The notes: a model not told the origin generated them from the letters alone. Positions 11,345 through 21,228 are shown, counted from the first letter of the stretch. The stretch: 64,000 bases of DNA from Galeruca laticollis (GCA_963921935.1 OY998179.1:57084222-57148221), one strand, 5' to 3'. Program-made: numbers and translations.

Positions 11345-12635
11345 TTGTCGGTCTGACGGTCCGGCGGTCTGTCGGTCTGTCGGTCTGTCGGTTTGGTCGG
11401 TCTGTCAGTCTGTAGGTCTAGCGGTATGGTCGGTCTGGTCGGTCTGGTCGGTCTGGTCGGTCTGGTCGGTCTGGTCGGTCTGGTCGGTCTGGTCGGTCTG
11501 GTCGGTCTGGTCGGTCTGGTCGGTCTGGTCGGTCTGGTCGGTCTGGTCGGTCTGGTCGGTCTGGTCGGTCTGGTCGGTCTGGTCGGTCTGGTCGGTCTGG
11601 TCGGTCTGGTCGGTCTGGTCGGTCTGGTCGGTCTGGTCGGTCTGGTCGGTCTGGTCGGTCTGGTCGGTCTGGTCGGTCTGGTCGGTCTGGTCGGTCTGGT
11701 CGGTCTGGTCGGTCTGGTCGGTCTGGTCGGTCTGGTCGGTCTGGTCGGTCTGGTCGGTCTGGTCGGTCTGGTCGGTCTGGTCGGTCTGGTCGGTCTGGTC
11801 GGTCTGGTCGGTCTGGTCGGTCTGGTCGGTCTGGTCGGTCTGGTCGGTCTGGTCGGTCTGGTCGGTCTGGTCGGTCTGGTCGGTCTGGTCGGTCTGGTCG
11901 GTCTGGTCGGTCTGGTCGGTCTGGTCGGTCTGGTCGGTCTGGTCGGTCTGGTCGGTCTGGTCGGTCTGGTCGGTCTGGTCGGTCTGGTCGGTCTGGTCGG
12001 TCTGGTCGGTCTGGTCGGTCTGGTCGGTCTGGTCGGTCTGGTCGGTCTGGTCGGTCTGGTCGGTCTGGTCGGTCTGGTCGGTCTGGTCGGTCTGGTCGGT
12101 CTGGTCGGTCTGGTCGGTCTGGTCGGTCTGGTCGGTCTGGTCGGTCTGGTCGGTCTGGTCGGTCTGGTCGGTCTGGTCGGTCTGGTCGGTCTGGTCGGTC
12201 TGGTCGGTCTGGTCGGTCTGGTCGGTCTGGTCGGTATGGTCGGTCTGGTCGGTCTGGTCGGTCTGGTCGGTCTGGTCGGTCTGGTCGGTCTGGTCGGTCT
12301 GGTCGGTCTGGTCGGTCTGGTCGGTCTGGTCGGTCTGGTCGGTCTGGTCGGTCTGGTCGGTCTGGTCGGTCTGGTCGGTCTGGTCGGTCTGGTCGGTCTG
12401 GTCGGTCTGGTCGGTCTGGTCGGTCTGGTCGGTCTGGTCGGTCTGGTCGGTCTGGTCGGTCTGGTCGGTCTGGTCGGTCTGGTCGGTCTGGTCGGTCTGG
12501 TCGGTCTGGTCGGTCTGGTCGGTCTGGTCGGTCTGGTCGGTCTGGTCGGTCTGGTCGGTCTGGTCGGTCTGGTCGGTCTGGTCGGTCTGGTCGGTCTGGT
12601 CGGTCTGGTCGGTCTGGTCGGTCTGGTCGGTCTGT
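11345..12635. repeat. 9-bp minisatellite (CGGTCTGGT)n inside the retrotransposon
   Basis: From 11422 to about 12634 the unit CGGTCTGGT repeats about 135 times with almost no variation; only the first unit (11422-11430) and the 91st (12232-12240) read CGGTATGGT. The left shoulder (11345-11421) holds decayed versions such as CGGTCTGT, the likely seed. Because the unit is 9 bp and contains no stop in any frame, all six frames are open across the array, producing long ORFs such as repeated Val-Trp-Ser or Gly-Leu-Val that should not be taken as genes. It lies between ORF3 and the polypurine tract. Confidence 0.95.
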
Positions 12636-12641
12636 CGGGTG

Positions 12642-13001
12642 TTAATACCTGATTTTTAATTTCTTCCCTTCTGGTAGGGATAGCCGGTATCTTCTTTTCC
12701 CAGTGGGGTGTTGTCGCAGGTGATCTGGGACGAGGTTTGCGAGCGGAATGCTTATCTTTATTGATTGTTGTGGGGTCGCTGGTATTGGTTTAATGTCTTC
12801 CGCTTGCCACAGGTCGGATGGTCGTTGTGATCCGAATAACTCGGGGAACTTATTAAGGGCTGCCCATGTACTCTCCAGACCCCGCCCGGCGGTTATTGGC
12901 ATCTTGTTGTTCGGCTTCGCTGGCGGTGTGGTGTCTTCGCCGTAGAGTGGGCTCATTTGAGTCGGAATATTTAACACGTCGTCGGTGTATAGGCTAGACA
13001 T
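12642..13001 (-). CDS. ORF3 of the gypsy element, 119 aa, unknown function
   Basis: A 119-residue ORF downstream of integrase, where other gypsy elements may carry env. It has no signal peptide or membrane segment, so it is not an obvious envelope. The N-terminal third is acidic/polar and Pro-rich, the middle has a Trp-rich patch (STWAALNKFPELF), and the C-terminus is strongly basic (GKRRYRLSLPEGKKLKIRY). I do not recognise the family. Start chosen because ATG at 13001 lies 23 nt after a good initiator and a TATA box at canonical spacing, implying its own short transcript. The stop is directly followed by the minisatellite. Confidence 0.65.
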   Translation of the reverse strand: MSSLYTDDVLNIPTQMSPLYGEDTTPPAKPNNKMPITAGRGLESTWAALNKFPELFGSQRPSDLWQAEDIKPIPATPQQSIKISIPLANLVPDHLRQHPTGKRRYRLSLPEGKKLKIRY

Positions 13002-13020
13002 CTTTATTGTTCGTTGATAG

Positions 13021-13056
13021 AACTGAATGATTTTCGGACCTGCATAGGTATTTATA
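13021..13056 (-). promoter_or_regulatory. Internal TATA/Inr core promoter for ORF3
   Basis: On the minus strand TATAAATA lies at 13056-13049 and TCAGTT, a good arthropod initiator, at 13026-13021. The A of the initiator (13024) is 32 nt from the first T of the TATA box, the expected spacing. The ORF3 ATG follows at 13001. Confidence 0.55.
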
Positions 13057-13110
13057 ACTGCTTTTGTGGTGGGGCTGTCTTGTCTGGGTGGTGGGGTTAG
13101 CCTTGCGTCG

Positions 13111-14730
13111 TTACACTGTGTGCGCCGGTTTCAAGTCTTTGACGTGTACTCGTTGAATGGTTTTGCCGTTTTTTCCTTTCAGCTGGAAAATTACCTTTGA
13201 CCAGATCTTATTTATCGTATACGACCCGGAAAACTTCGGGGCTAGCTTTGCGTTGAAGTTTTTCGATGCGTTGTAGAGGCAATGGTCTCTTTTCATGACT
13301 TTATCGCCAATTTTTGGTATCCATTCTCTCCTTCGGAGATTGTAGTGGTGACTCTGTGAGGAAAATGCTCTTGCCAGGTTAATCTTGACTAATTGGAATG
13401 TTTCCTGTAGCTTATTCCATTTCTGTGGCGAATCGTCGTTAGCTGGATGTGTTGGATTATTTACGATTATGCTAGGTATACGAAGCTCATGTCCGAAATT
13501 TAAGAATGCTGGTGTGAAACCTGTAGCTTCGTGTCGGGCCGAGTTAATTGCGAACAGCAGTTCGGGTAGTTGTGCATCCCATTTTTTGTGGTTGTTATCG
13601 CAGAATTGAGCGATCATTGTCTTTATGACTCTGTTTGTTCGTTCCACAGGGTTGTTTTGTGGTGTGTATGGCGGTATGTCTCTTTTTTTGATGTCATATT
13701 CTCGTAACAATTTTCTAAACTCTCTACTATCGTAATTCCTGGCGTTGTCTGTGGTTATGTAACGAGGACACCCGAATTTCATTAGTATTCTGTCTTTGAG
13801 GTTTTGACATATTACCTTTGTGGTGACTTTACGTACTGGACATGCTTCGACCCATTTTGTGAAGGTGTCTTGAAAGACAATGATGTAATTGTTGCCTTTG
13901 CTCGAGGTGGGTAGTGGTCCTATGACATCGGACGTTATTGTTTCCCATGGCGAGTCTGGGATTTTTGTGTTGTACATTTTTCCTGGGGTTTGTTGCTGTA
14001 AGGGTTTGTACTGCTGGCAAATGTTGCAGTTACGGACGTGTTTAGCCGCGTCTTTGAACATTCTCGGCCAGTAATAATCTTTGGCTAATCGTGCTATCGT
14101 TTTTGCGATACCTAGGTGTCCTGCGGTTGGAAGTTCGTGGTTCTCCGATATCAATTTCGCGCGTTTGTTTTCTGGGATACATAGTTTCCACGGGTTTGAC
14201 ATTTCTGGTTCTTTGAAATCGTATTTATCCCAAAGATGCCTGTATAGGAGTCCTTCTTTTATATTGTAGTCTGGGTGGCGTTCTGGTTGTTGTTCGACGA
14301 GTCGTTTCTGTCTTGTATACCATTCGTCGTCTGATATGATTCCTGATTCGACGTCTGTCAACGAATCTACTGGTTCTCGTGATAGTGCATCTGCTAAAAC
14401 ATTCTGGGATCCTTTTCGGTATAGTACATCGAAGTCAAATTGTTGCAACGTCATTGCCCACCTCGCTATTCTACCCGAAGGTTTATCCATGGATTGGAGG
14501 AATTTTAGGCTTTGATGTTCTGTGATTATCGTAAACTGGTATCCTTCTAGGTATGGTCTCATCTTCTCTACGCCGTATACTATTGCCAGTAATTCTTTTT
14601 CCGTCACCGAAAAATTTTTTTCCGCTTCTGATAGGGATCTGCTCGCGTGGGCGATTACTCTGTCGTTATTGTCTTCGTCTTTTTGAAGTAATGCTACTCC
14701 TAAACCGTGGTTAGATGCGTCTGTCTAGGT
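13111..14730 (-). CDS. pol: Gypsy pol, second part: RNase H and integrase
   Basis: This frame is entered after a small frameshift near 14725 within RNase H; the first Met in the frame is at 14607, but the domain begins upstream. RNase H: ACA-GAC-GCA-TCT (Thr-Asp-Ala-Ser), then EKELLAIVYGVEK. The usual TDHQSL motif reads TEHQSL, an Asp-to-Glu change at a catalytic position. ADALSR follows. Integrase: HHCC zinc domain (AGHLG...CNICQQ), then the DDE core with Asp in TSDVIGP, Asp in TTDNARNY and Glu in NPVERTNR, all present. A GPY/F-like module (APKFSGSYTI) is near the C-terminus; there is no chromodomain. Stop at 13111. Catalyses insertion of the cDNA. Confidence 0.88.
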
Positions 14731-16312
14731 AGAAACGTCTGGAGAAATCGGGGCATACCAATACCGGAGCTTGGGTTAATATCTTTTTGATTGTGTTAAA
14801 TGCGGTTTCCTGTTCCGGGCCCCAGTTCCACTTCTGTTTTTTCTTTAGTAGTCTTGTTAGCGGAGCAGCTGTAGAGAAATCCTTAATGAATCTTCTATAC
14901 CTGGACGTTATGCCTAGGAATCTCCGAACTTTCTTTATTGTAGTGGGTGCCGGATAGTCTACGATCGCCTTTATCTTGGATTCGTCCGTTTTTATTCCGT
15001 CCTTATTGACTACGTGCCCTAAGTAGTTAAGTTCGTTTTTACAAAAGTTGCATTTCTTTATGTTTATCTTCAGTTTAGCTGCCTGGAGTCGTCTAAACAC
15101 CTCTCGTAATTTTTTTACGTGTTCATCGAACGTTTTTCCTAACACTATTATGTCGTCCAGATATGCGAAAGCGTGTGGTTCCATTTCTGGGCCAATTACC
15201 CTGTCTAGTAATCTCTGGAACGTTGCTGATGCGGCGTGTAGACCGAATGGCATAACTTTAAATTGGAATAGTCCTTTCCCTGGTGCGATGAAAGCAGTTA
15301 ATGGTTTGCTGTCCTCTGTTAGAGGTACCTGCCAGTAACCGTTTTTTAAATCTATGGTCGAGATGAATTTGGCGGCTGTTAATTTTTCCAATATGTGATT
15401 AATGTATGGTAACGGGTATGCATCTTTTTCTGAAATTTCGTTGATTCTTCGGAAATCTACGCAGAACCTGTAGGTTCTGTCTTTTTTTTGTACTAAAACG
15501 ACTGGCGAACTGTACGGGCTATTCGACTGTTCTATGACTCCGTCCTGTAACATTTTGTCAATTTCTTCGTTAATGATTTTTTGCATTGCTGGGTTGCGTG
15601 GTTTGTATCTCTGGTTAATCGGTGTATTGTGTTTTAGTTTGATTCGATGTTCTATGAGGTGTGTTGTACCTTGAATCTCCTGGAATTTTTGTATTTCTGT
15701 TTGAAGCATTTTTTGTAATTTATCTCTCTCGTGTGGACGTAATTCTGAGGTTATGTTGAAATCGGTATCTGTATCTGGATTATGCGGCGTGTCTATATCT
15801 GGAATGGTTGTTGGGTATATGCCTGGGTTGTAACTGGGCAGATTTTCTGAATTGACTACGTTGACTGGGGTGTATTCGTTGTTCGTCTGGGTTAGCTGAT
15901 GACTACTCGGGTAGTTCAGCTTGAAGTTCCATGCATCCAACTCGTTTATTCCAATTATGGCTTCAGAAGTGAGATCTGGTAGGAAGTAAAATTGTGCTGT
16001 TCTCCACGTATTCTGTATTGCACAGTGTATTGTATAACTGTGTTGTATGTGTGTCTGTTTCCCGTTTGCGAGTGTTACGTAGACTTCTTCTTTGCATGGA
16101 CGTAGTCCTAGTTCTTGTACGAACTGTGAACCTCTGTTTCCTATATACGATTTTACTGACCCTGTATCGAGTAATGCATGGAGTGTTTTCCCTCCCTGGA
16201 TGGTCAATACGGCGTGTGGTCTTCTGTCTGGGGATCGGTTTATTGTCTCGTTGACCGTGGGGGTCTGTATTGGGGAACTGGCGTGCCCCTGGTTTGTCCA
16301 GTTCCGTTGTCG
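14711..16312 (-). CDS. pol: Gypsy pol, first part: protease and reverse transcriptase
   Basis: Read in the -1 frame relative to gag, entered at the GGGAAAC slip site (16318-16312). An aspartic protease is shown by LLDTGSVKSYIG. Reverse transcriptase follows with DGVIEQSNSPYSSPVVLVQK, FCVDFRRIN, the palm PFGLHAASATFQ and the catalytic YLDDIIVLG, then LGHVV and FLGITSRYRRFIKDFS. The frame runs into a stop at 14713-14711, where RNase H should begin; the next domain continues in another frame (13111-14730). The LTRs are about 99% identical, so the break is recent or an assembly error. Confidence 0.88.
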   Translation of the reverse strand, partial: RQRNWTNQGHASSPIQTPTVNETINRSPDRRPHAVLTIQGGKTLHALLDTGSVKSYIGNRGSQFVQELGLRPCKEEVYVTLANGKQTHIQHSYTIHCAIQNTWRTAQFYFLPDLTSEAIIGINELDAWNFKLNYPSSHQLTQTNNEYTPVNVVNSENLPSYNPGIYPTTIPDIDTPHNPDTDTDFNITSELRPHERDKLQKMLQTEIQKFQEIQGTTHLIEHRIKLKHNTPINQRYKPRNPAMQKIINEEIDKMLQDGVIEQSNSPYSSPVVLVQKKDRTYRFCVDFRRINEISEKDAYPLPYINHILEKLTAAKFISTIDLKNGYWQVPLTEDSKPLTAFIAPGKGLFQFKVMPFGLHAASATFQRLLDRVIGPEMEPHAFAYLDDIIVLGKTFDEHVKKLREVFRRLQAAKLKINIKKCNFCKNELNYLGHVVNKDGIKTDESKIKAIVDYPAPTTIKKVRRFLGITSRYRRFIKDFSTAAPLTRLLKKKQKWNWGPEQETAFNTIKKILTQAPVLVCPDFSRRFYLDRRI

Positions 16313-17306
16313 TTTCCCGGTTGGCTTCTGCACGTACAATCTGTTGACGAGATACCTAATGATCCACAATGGCTGCAGAATAGTATTGGGCGTGAACGGC
16401 ATACCCGACGGTTATGTCCTCTTTTCCCACATCTCCAACAGCATGTGTTCCTATTGAAATTCTGTATTCTGTTGGGTTCGGGATATGTGTGACGTGTGGC
16501 GTTATCCTGTCGCTCGTGTCGGGGTGTCGGTATCGATTGGTCGTGATTCTGGATTTCTTTTTGGATGTCTTTGTGATCGATGACTAATCTTGTTAGTTTT
16601 GCCATCGACTTGCATTCGTCTCTTCTTACGTATAAGCGATGGTTGGGGAGCATGTTTGAATATATCCTATCTATGGCTTGGGTTTCGGAAAAACCGTTGT
16701 GTCTTCTGATGGATGTTTGGATGTCTGACAGAAATTCTTTGAATTTTTCGTGTGTCTGTTGTCGGCGGTTACGTATAATGTCTTCCAGTTGTTGTAAGTT
16801 GTTATCTCGGTTGAAAAATGTTTTGATGTCCCTTATAAAATCTGTCCATCCTGTCCATTGGCTTTTATTGTTTCTATACCACAGTGTTGCCTTTCCCTTC
16901 AGAATGATAGGAAGTGCCCGAAATAGATGTTTGCTTTGTATGTTGTAGCAGTCTTTAAGTTCATTCACCGATTCCAGGAATTCTATTGGGTCTCTGGATC
17001 CATCATAATCTATACCCCATTTCCTAATTATCTCTAGAGCCTGCAAATCCTTGTCTTCTTGTGGTTGAGTATGCATTGTTGGTTCAAGAGTAACGTTACT
17101 GTTGTCCTGGATATTTGGTGTCTGTGTGACGGCCGTCCGTAAGTGGTCCACTAACCTGGTTCTTAGTTTGACATTTTTCCCGTCGAAACTAACCCTCTGG
17201 CTTCTAATTCTGCGCGGATATCTGGTTGTCGTAGTCTATTAATCCATCCCACTTTTTCGTCTGCAACTTCTAATCCATACGCTCCATCATCGCTTTCGGA
17301 TGCCAT
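16240..17306 (-). CDS. gag: Gypsy gag with SAP-like N-terminus and CCHC knuckle
   Basis: The likely start is ATG at 17306, about 140 nt after the primer site. The first 45 codons contain a SAP-like motif (RAELEARGL...). A one-base loss in an A run (17174-17178) then shifts frame; the rest reads in the frame whose first Met is at 17151. The middle carries the capsid-like segment with WYRNNK and WTGWTDFIRDI. A zinc knuckle CWRCGKRGHNRRVC matches CX2CX4HX4C. A second, degenerate one (CSHCGSLGISSTDC) lacks the His. Gag packages the RNA. The stop at 16240 lies 70 nt past the frameshift site that leads to Pol. Confidence 0.85.
16312..16318 (-). promoter_or_regulatory. -1 ribosomal frameshift slippery heptamer GGGAAAC
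   Basis: In the gag frame the minus strand reads CCG GGA AAC, so the heptamer is G GGA AAC, a perfect X XXY YYZ site. Slipping back one base gives CC GGG AAA CGA, which is the pol frame. It lies inside the gag/pol overlap. Confidence 0.8.
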
Positions 17307-17446
17307 TGTCAGTGTTTATTATGATGTCTTAAAAAAACTCTATCTTTCGAATTCGTACTAATTTTCTGGTTATAAAAATTCTTTTGTTTCGATAATCTCT
17401 GATAACAGGGCAAAAAAAATGTCGATACTGGGCTACGCAATTTAAT

Positions 17447-17464
17447 CTTTCTGCTCGGGCGCCA
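17447..17464 (-). other. Primer binding site, tRNA-Lys-like
   Basis: TGGCGCCCGAGCAGAAAG on the minus strand, 3 nt (GAA) inside the 5' LTR. It begins with TGG, as needed to pair with a tRNA CCA end, and resembles the lysine-tRNA primer site class. Confidence 0.75.
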
Positions 17465-17467
17465 TTC

Positions 17468-18425
17468 TGTAATGCGTATTGCCCAGGTAAGCCCAAAGGA
17501 GACAGAGTTCGATCAAATTAATTGATTTATTGCTATAAAGAAATATTATTTACAAAGATAAAATTAAACTAAACTACAATATTCTATATATACTACTGTG
17601 GTACGTAATTATATTGGAAATCACGTTCCGACGATCCGTACTCCTCCGTCGACCGATGTATACTGACGAACTGTAGGCACGTTGGTATAACGACTCGAAA
17701 TTTCCACTGTTGTATACGAGATTCTCTCGGTCCTACGAATTGTTCAGACAGCCAAAGTTGAGAACAACCGATAGATCAATACTCTTTCGGTTATTGTCTC
17801 CAGATGTGAGTATATCGTTTATAATTAGTCAATTCCCAACTTAACGACTCTCTCGGTGGTATAGGGATGTAGTTATTCCGGCGCGTCAGTACCACACCAG
17901 AATTATACTAACATTTAGCGCGATCGTTTACAGATGGTCAATACCCATCTCAACGTTGGCAAACCCTATAGAGATACTGCAGAGTTTTCGATGCGTCAAT
18001 ACTGCACCGAAATTATTCTAACAGATTGAACAATCGTTTTCGTTTCCGTCAATACCAGAAACCAACGGCCGTTCAAGTGAATGATGTATAAAAGTCGAAT
18101 CAATACTTTGACTTAGTACAACACTCCACGGTAAAATGTGTAAAGCGTATAAGGTCAAAGTCAGTACCTTCGACCTACGCTTCGCACTGGAGGCGGCTGA
18201 ACTTGTAGGAGCTGGAGTCCGTGAACCAAGTTGTCCTCTTGTCTGCTGGCTTGCATTTTTATATACATTTTAGCGGTGGTGGTGGAAGTCTCCTTCCTTT
18301 CCACTGTCGATTCTTCGTGCGCATCTTGGCGTGGGGACTTTGTTGTTTTGGTGGGGTACCTCGTCATCGCTGCATTAACTGGTTACTTGGATCGATATTT
18401 ATAGTAATGAATTTATATCATTACA
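17468..18425 (-). repeat. LTR (5' LTR of the gypsy element)
   Basis: 958 bp, same ends as the partner LTR. TATATAAAAA at 18265-18256 on the minus strand is the likely TATA box of the main transcript. About ten substitutions separate it from 10315-11272. Confidence 0.92.
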
Positions 18426-20010
18426 TAGTTGTAAATCCCATCATATCTAAGGATTTTTAGGTCAGAGAACAAGTCAATTTAATAGATCTGCAATCGTACG
18501 GCGATGGTAAATACAATTGGCTTCTTAATTACCAAGATCATTCCACAAAATGTCTTCATTTGAGACATTTACAAAGAAATAGAACTACTGAACTATTGAA
18601 AATATTAGTGTTTTAACTGAAACTCAATGTTTCTAGCTAATTCCACAATATAATAAAAAATGTTGAGAATTTTCAACAGTAGATTCCACGAAGTAAGGGT
18701 CGAGACAGTTAATTTTATTGAAAATATTTCTCGAACAAGGTGATCAAAGAGTTAGTTTCGCCATGGTCCAATGCAAGATAATACACGGGCGATCCCGACA
18801 TCCTCAAAGCCAGGGGTCAGTGGATCAATCGTATTAGGTCGTTGAACAAATGCCAAGAATTTGGATGGAAGAAAATAACAGTGCTGGTTGGTCAATTGGC
18901 TGTTACTTCGTGCAGTGACAAAAAAATATTTCATTCCATCTCAGTATTGTGAGATCACCCTTCTATACGGAGCAGGTCAGAAGTTAGCATCCACATATTT
19001 GCCATCAGACCTTATTGATATACAATTAACTGAAGAGGATTTGGAATCCATAAATACAGAAGAAAACTGTATTAGCGTAGGCACACTGTCAAAGAATGGC
19101 TGTGATTCAGCGGAAACAGAGAGCGCCGATTTCCAGTATAGAGGTCCGTATTCAGGAATAAGGTTTAAGTCAGGAAAGTAACACAGATACAGTACAGGTT
19201 GTGGACTATCAACAAATTTATACATTCAAGGACGAAGTGCTAGAATGAAATGCCCATAATAATGCAAGAGAATCCTATAAAGGCGAACACAAAAGCCAAT
19301 ACCATAAACTCCACTGCTTTTGTTAACGACACCGAAATCACAGGTACATACAAATGTTCGTTTTGCAAAAAAATAGTACACGATATATGCGATGTTGCTA
19401 AGAAAGACAATAGCAACTATAGTACTGAGGCTACTTGCAATCTCTGTGTCAGTGAAGAAAATATTAGAATTAATAGGAAAAAATCTTACAATGGGCATGC
19501 AAAGGTTGTAGAAATAATGATAAAGAAAAGCAGAGCCATTTTTGCGGCATAGAAGTTGGTAAATACGCCACTGTTGCTGTTCTAAATAGAGGACCATGAG
19601 ATAGAAAGAGTCTGGAAGGTGTTATACTTGGTAAAAAAGGCGACTATCAAATATACACAAAGACGTGTGTATTAAAAAACAGGTCTGCTTGGAGGGATCC
19701 AACGCTCATTTCAATAATTACCTTTAATTATAATGAAATTCCTCAAGACCGTTTCATTTCATTGAGAGAAGCCTGCGCCGTGCAGTCGATGTTTTTGGGC
19801 CAAGGATTTTCAAAATGTCATGATCAGCCATCAAAACGTCAGTGTAAGACCAATCGTGCTTTTTCAAGTTTAAAAATATGTGCAACAGTACCATTCAAGC
19901 AATACATCTCAAAACAAATAGGTATACAAAATTTACAAATTTCTATGTATTCTCTAACTATTATTTGCAGAATTAGTTTCTGCCTTTCTTATAAAAAATA
20001 TTAATTAAGC
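18426..20010 (+). pseudogene. KRBA2/SCAND3-type integrase-derived gene, 3' part
   Basis: Continues the pseudogene of 9870-10310 after the gypsy insertion. Just past the duplicated TAGT it reads VVNPIISKDF, then LIDLQSYGDGKYNWLLNYQDH, the start of the integrase core with its first Asp. A 109-bp Penelope tail interrupts it at 18607-18715. Then come a histidine/serine-rich turn (HGRSRHPQSQGSVDQ in one frame, near 18785), a WMEENNSAGW segment, a zinc-finger-like KCSFCKKIVHDIC near 19353-19392 and a C-terminal FSKCHDQPSKRQCKTNRAFS-like Cys segment near 19810. Frames change several times and there are many stops, so it is a dead gene. Confidence 0.65.
18594..18728. mobile_element. Short Penelope-like tail insertion with 13-bp target duplication
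   Basis: A 109-bp insert (18607-18715) flanked by the perfect 13-bp repeat TATTGAAAATATT. The first 75 bp are the Penelope tail in reverse orientation; the last 33 bp are the forward end (ATTCCACGAAGTAAGGGTCG...). The same arrangement occurs at 62188-62611. Confidence 0.8.
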
Positions 20011-20084
20011 AGACTGGAGCGTTGTTTGTTATTTCCCATTCCATTTTTCTAAAAAGTGTTTAGGCATGTCACATATACCATATA

Positions 20085-20195
20085 GCTAGTTAAAAAAACA
20101 TTTACCTAGTCATTAAGCATTTGAAAAAGAAAAAACACTATTTGCCCAGTCAAATAGCATTTACCTAGACAAAAAACCATTTGCCTAGAATATAC
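20085..20195. repeat. CATTTGCCTAG motif cluster
   Basis: Four to five degenerate copies of CATTTRCCTAGwCAAAAAAC at roughly 20-40 bp spacing. They lie in the orientation opposite to the cluster at 5735-5960 and directly before the mariner-like fragment. Confidence 0.5.
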
Positions 20196-20199
20196 AGTG

Positions 20200-21206
20200 T
20201 GTCCACGGATGGGATGCCCAAGAGGAAAACCTTTTTTATTTTCAGTTTTAGCGAAAAATGTCATTCTTGATAAAAGTCCTGCTTGTCCAAAAATCCAATA
20301 AAATGGAATAAAATTCAAGTTTCTCAAAACTTGCTTCATTTTAAATTCAATTTTAGATAAAACCTTATGAATTTTTGCATTAAGTTCGGAAATATAATAA
20401 TAATCCAGTGAGTAACTTCGGCGGCTTTCCTTTCCTGTCAACTTCGGTGAAAATGTTCCCAATTGTCGTCTTTTTCAACAATAGTAACTCTCCAACAAAG
20501 AATATATCTCGTAAAGTGCTATGGTATTGAAGCTGAATCGTACAAGTACGTAATTCATTTATCTAATAAAAAATATTCAGATGTACTAGTTACGCGGAAG
20601 GGATTGAAAAAATTAAGATAAGACAGGATTTTCTCAAAACAGAAAGAAATCAAAAAAGTATACAGTCATAGATTTGCATTCAGTATAGGAAAACCCCATG
20701 TTGGGTTTACGAAAAAGAGCAGCAGAAGTTTGTTTTAGCAAGAAAATATTCAAATTAAACAAAAATCATCGATTCAAACCAAATTTTATTCACACTTTAC
20801 AAAATTCTGATTATGACACGAGGCTTGACTTTTGTGCAACGGTTGGTAAAAACCTTATGAATGACCTCTTCTTTCACTGCAAGATTTTATTTTCTGATGA
20901 ATCAACGTTCTCAACAAATGGAACTGTTTCATTCCAAAACTGTCGGAATTTGGCTAGTGAAAATCCTCATTACAGAATTCGTCTTAATAGTCAATTTGCT
21001 AAAATCTAAATGTTTGGTGTGCTGCTTTACCAGATCGAATAACCGGAGCTTATTTTCTGGAGGAGAAATGAATCACGAAGTATATTTGGATTTGCTGTAC
21101 AGCTTTTCAATACCTAAGTTAGATGACATGTCATTGGAACAAAGGCGTAAGATGTATTTTACTACGATCACTACCCAAAGTAGACTTTTGCACACTCAAT
21201 TCTAAC
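20200..21206 (+). pseudogene. Second mariner/Tc1-related transposase fragment
   Basis: An ACAGTGTGTCCACGGATGGG end at 20202 looks like a mariner-type terminus. Coding traces from about 20698 give a basic N-terminal segment, then DTRLDFCATVGKNL, the catalytic FSDESTFSTNG with its Asp and Glu, and a continuation in another frame (VWCAALPDRITGAYF-like) to SIPKLDDMSLEQRRKM at about 21160. It belongs to the same superfamily as 7061-8878 but a different lineage. At least two frameshifts; no right end found. Confidence 0.6.
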
Positions 21207-21228
21207 CGCAAAGTTGATGTTTTCCGTG

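Larger units (their letters stand above)
10315..18425 (-). mobile_element. Young Ty3/gypsy LTR retrotransposon
   Basis: An 8.1-kb element with gag-pol on the minus strand. The two LTRs are each 958 bp, bounded by TGTAATG...CATTACA. I count about ten differences between them, roughly 1% divergence, which points to recent insertion. Order along the minus strand: LTR, tRNA primer site, gag, pol (protease, RT, RNase H, integrase) reached by a -1 frameshift, ORF3, a 9-bp minisatellite, polypurine tract, LTR. Gag and pol each carry one small frameshift, so this copy is probably not autonomous. No membrane-type envelope ORF is present. Confidence 0.93.

Noticed and set aside
11322..12659. Long ORFs of 419-445 codons (Val-Trp-Ser and Gly-Leu-Val repeats)
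   Set aside because: They are only the 9-bp minisatellite read in frames that cannot contain a stop; all six frames are open.
12642..13001. ORF3 as an envelope protein
   Set aside because: Too short, with no signal peptide, cleavage site or membrane segment.
13385..16948. Plus-strand ORFs opposite gag-pol
   Set aside because: Antisense shadows of the retrotransposon genes.
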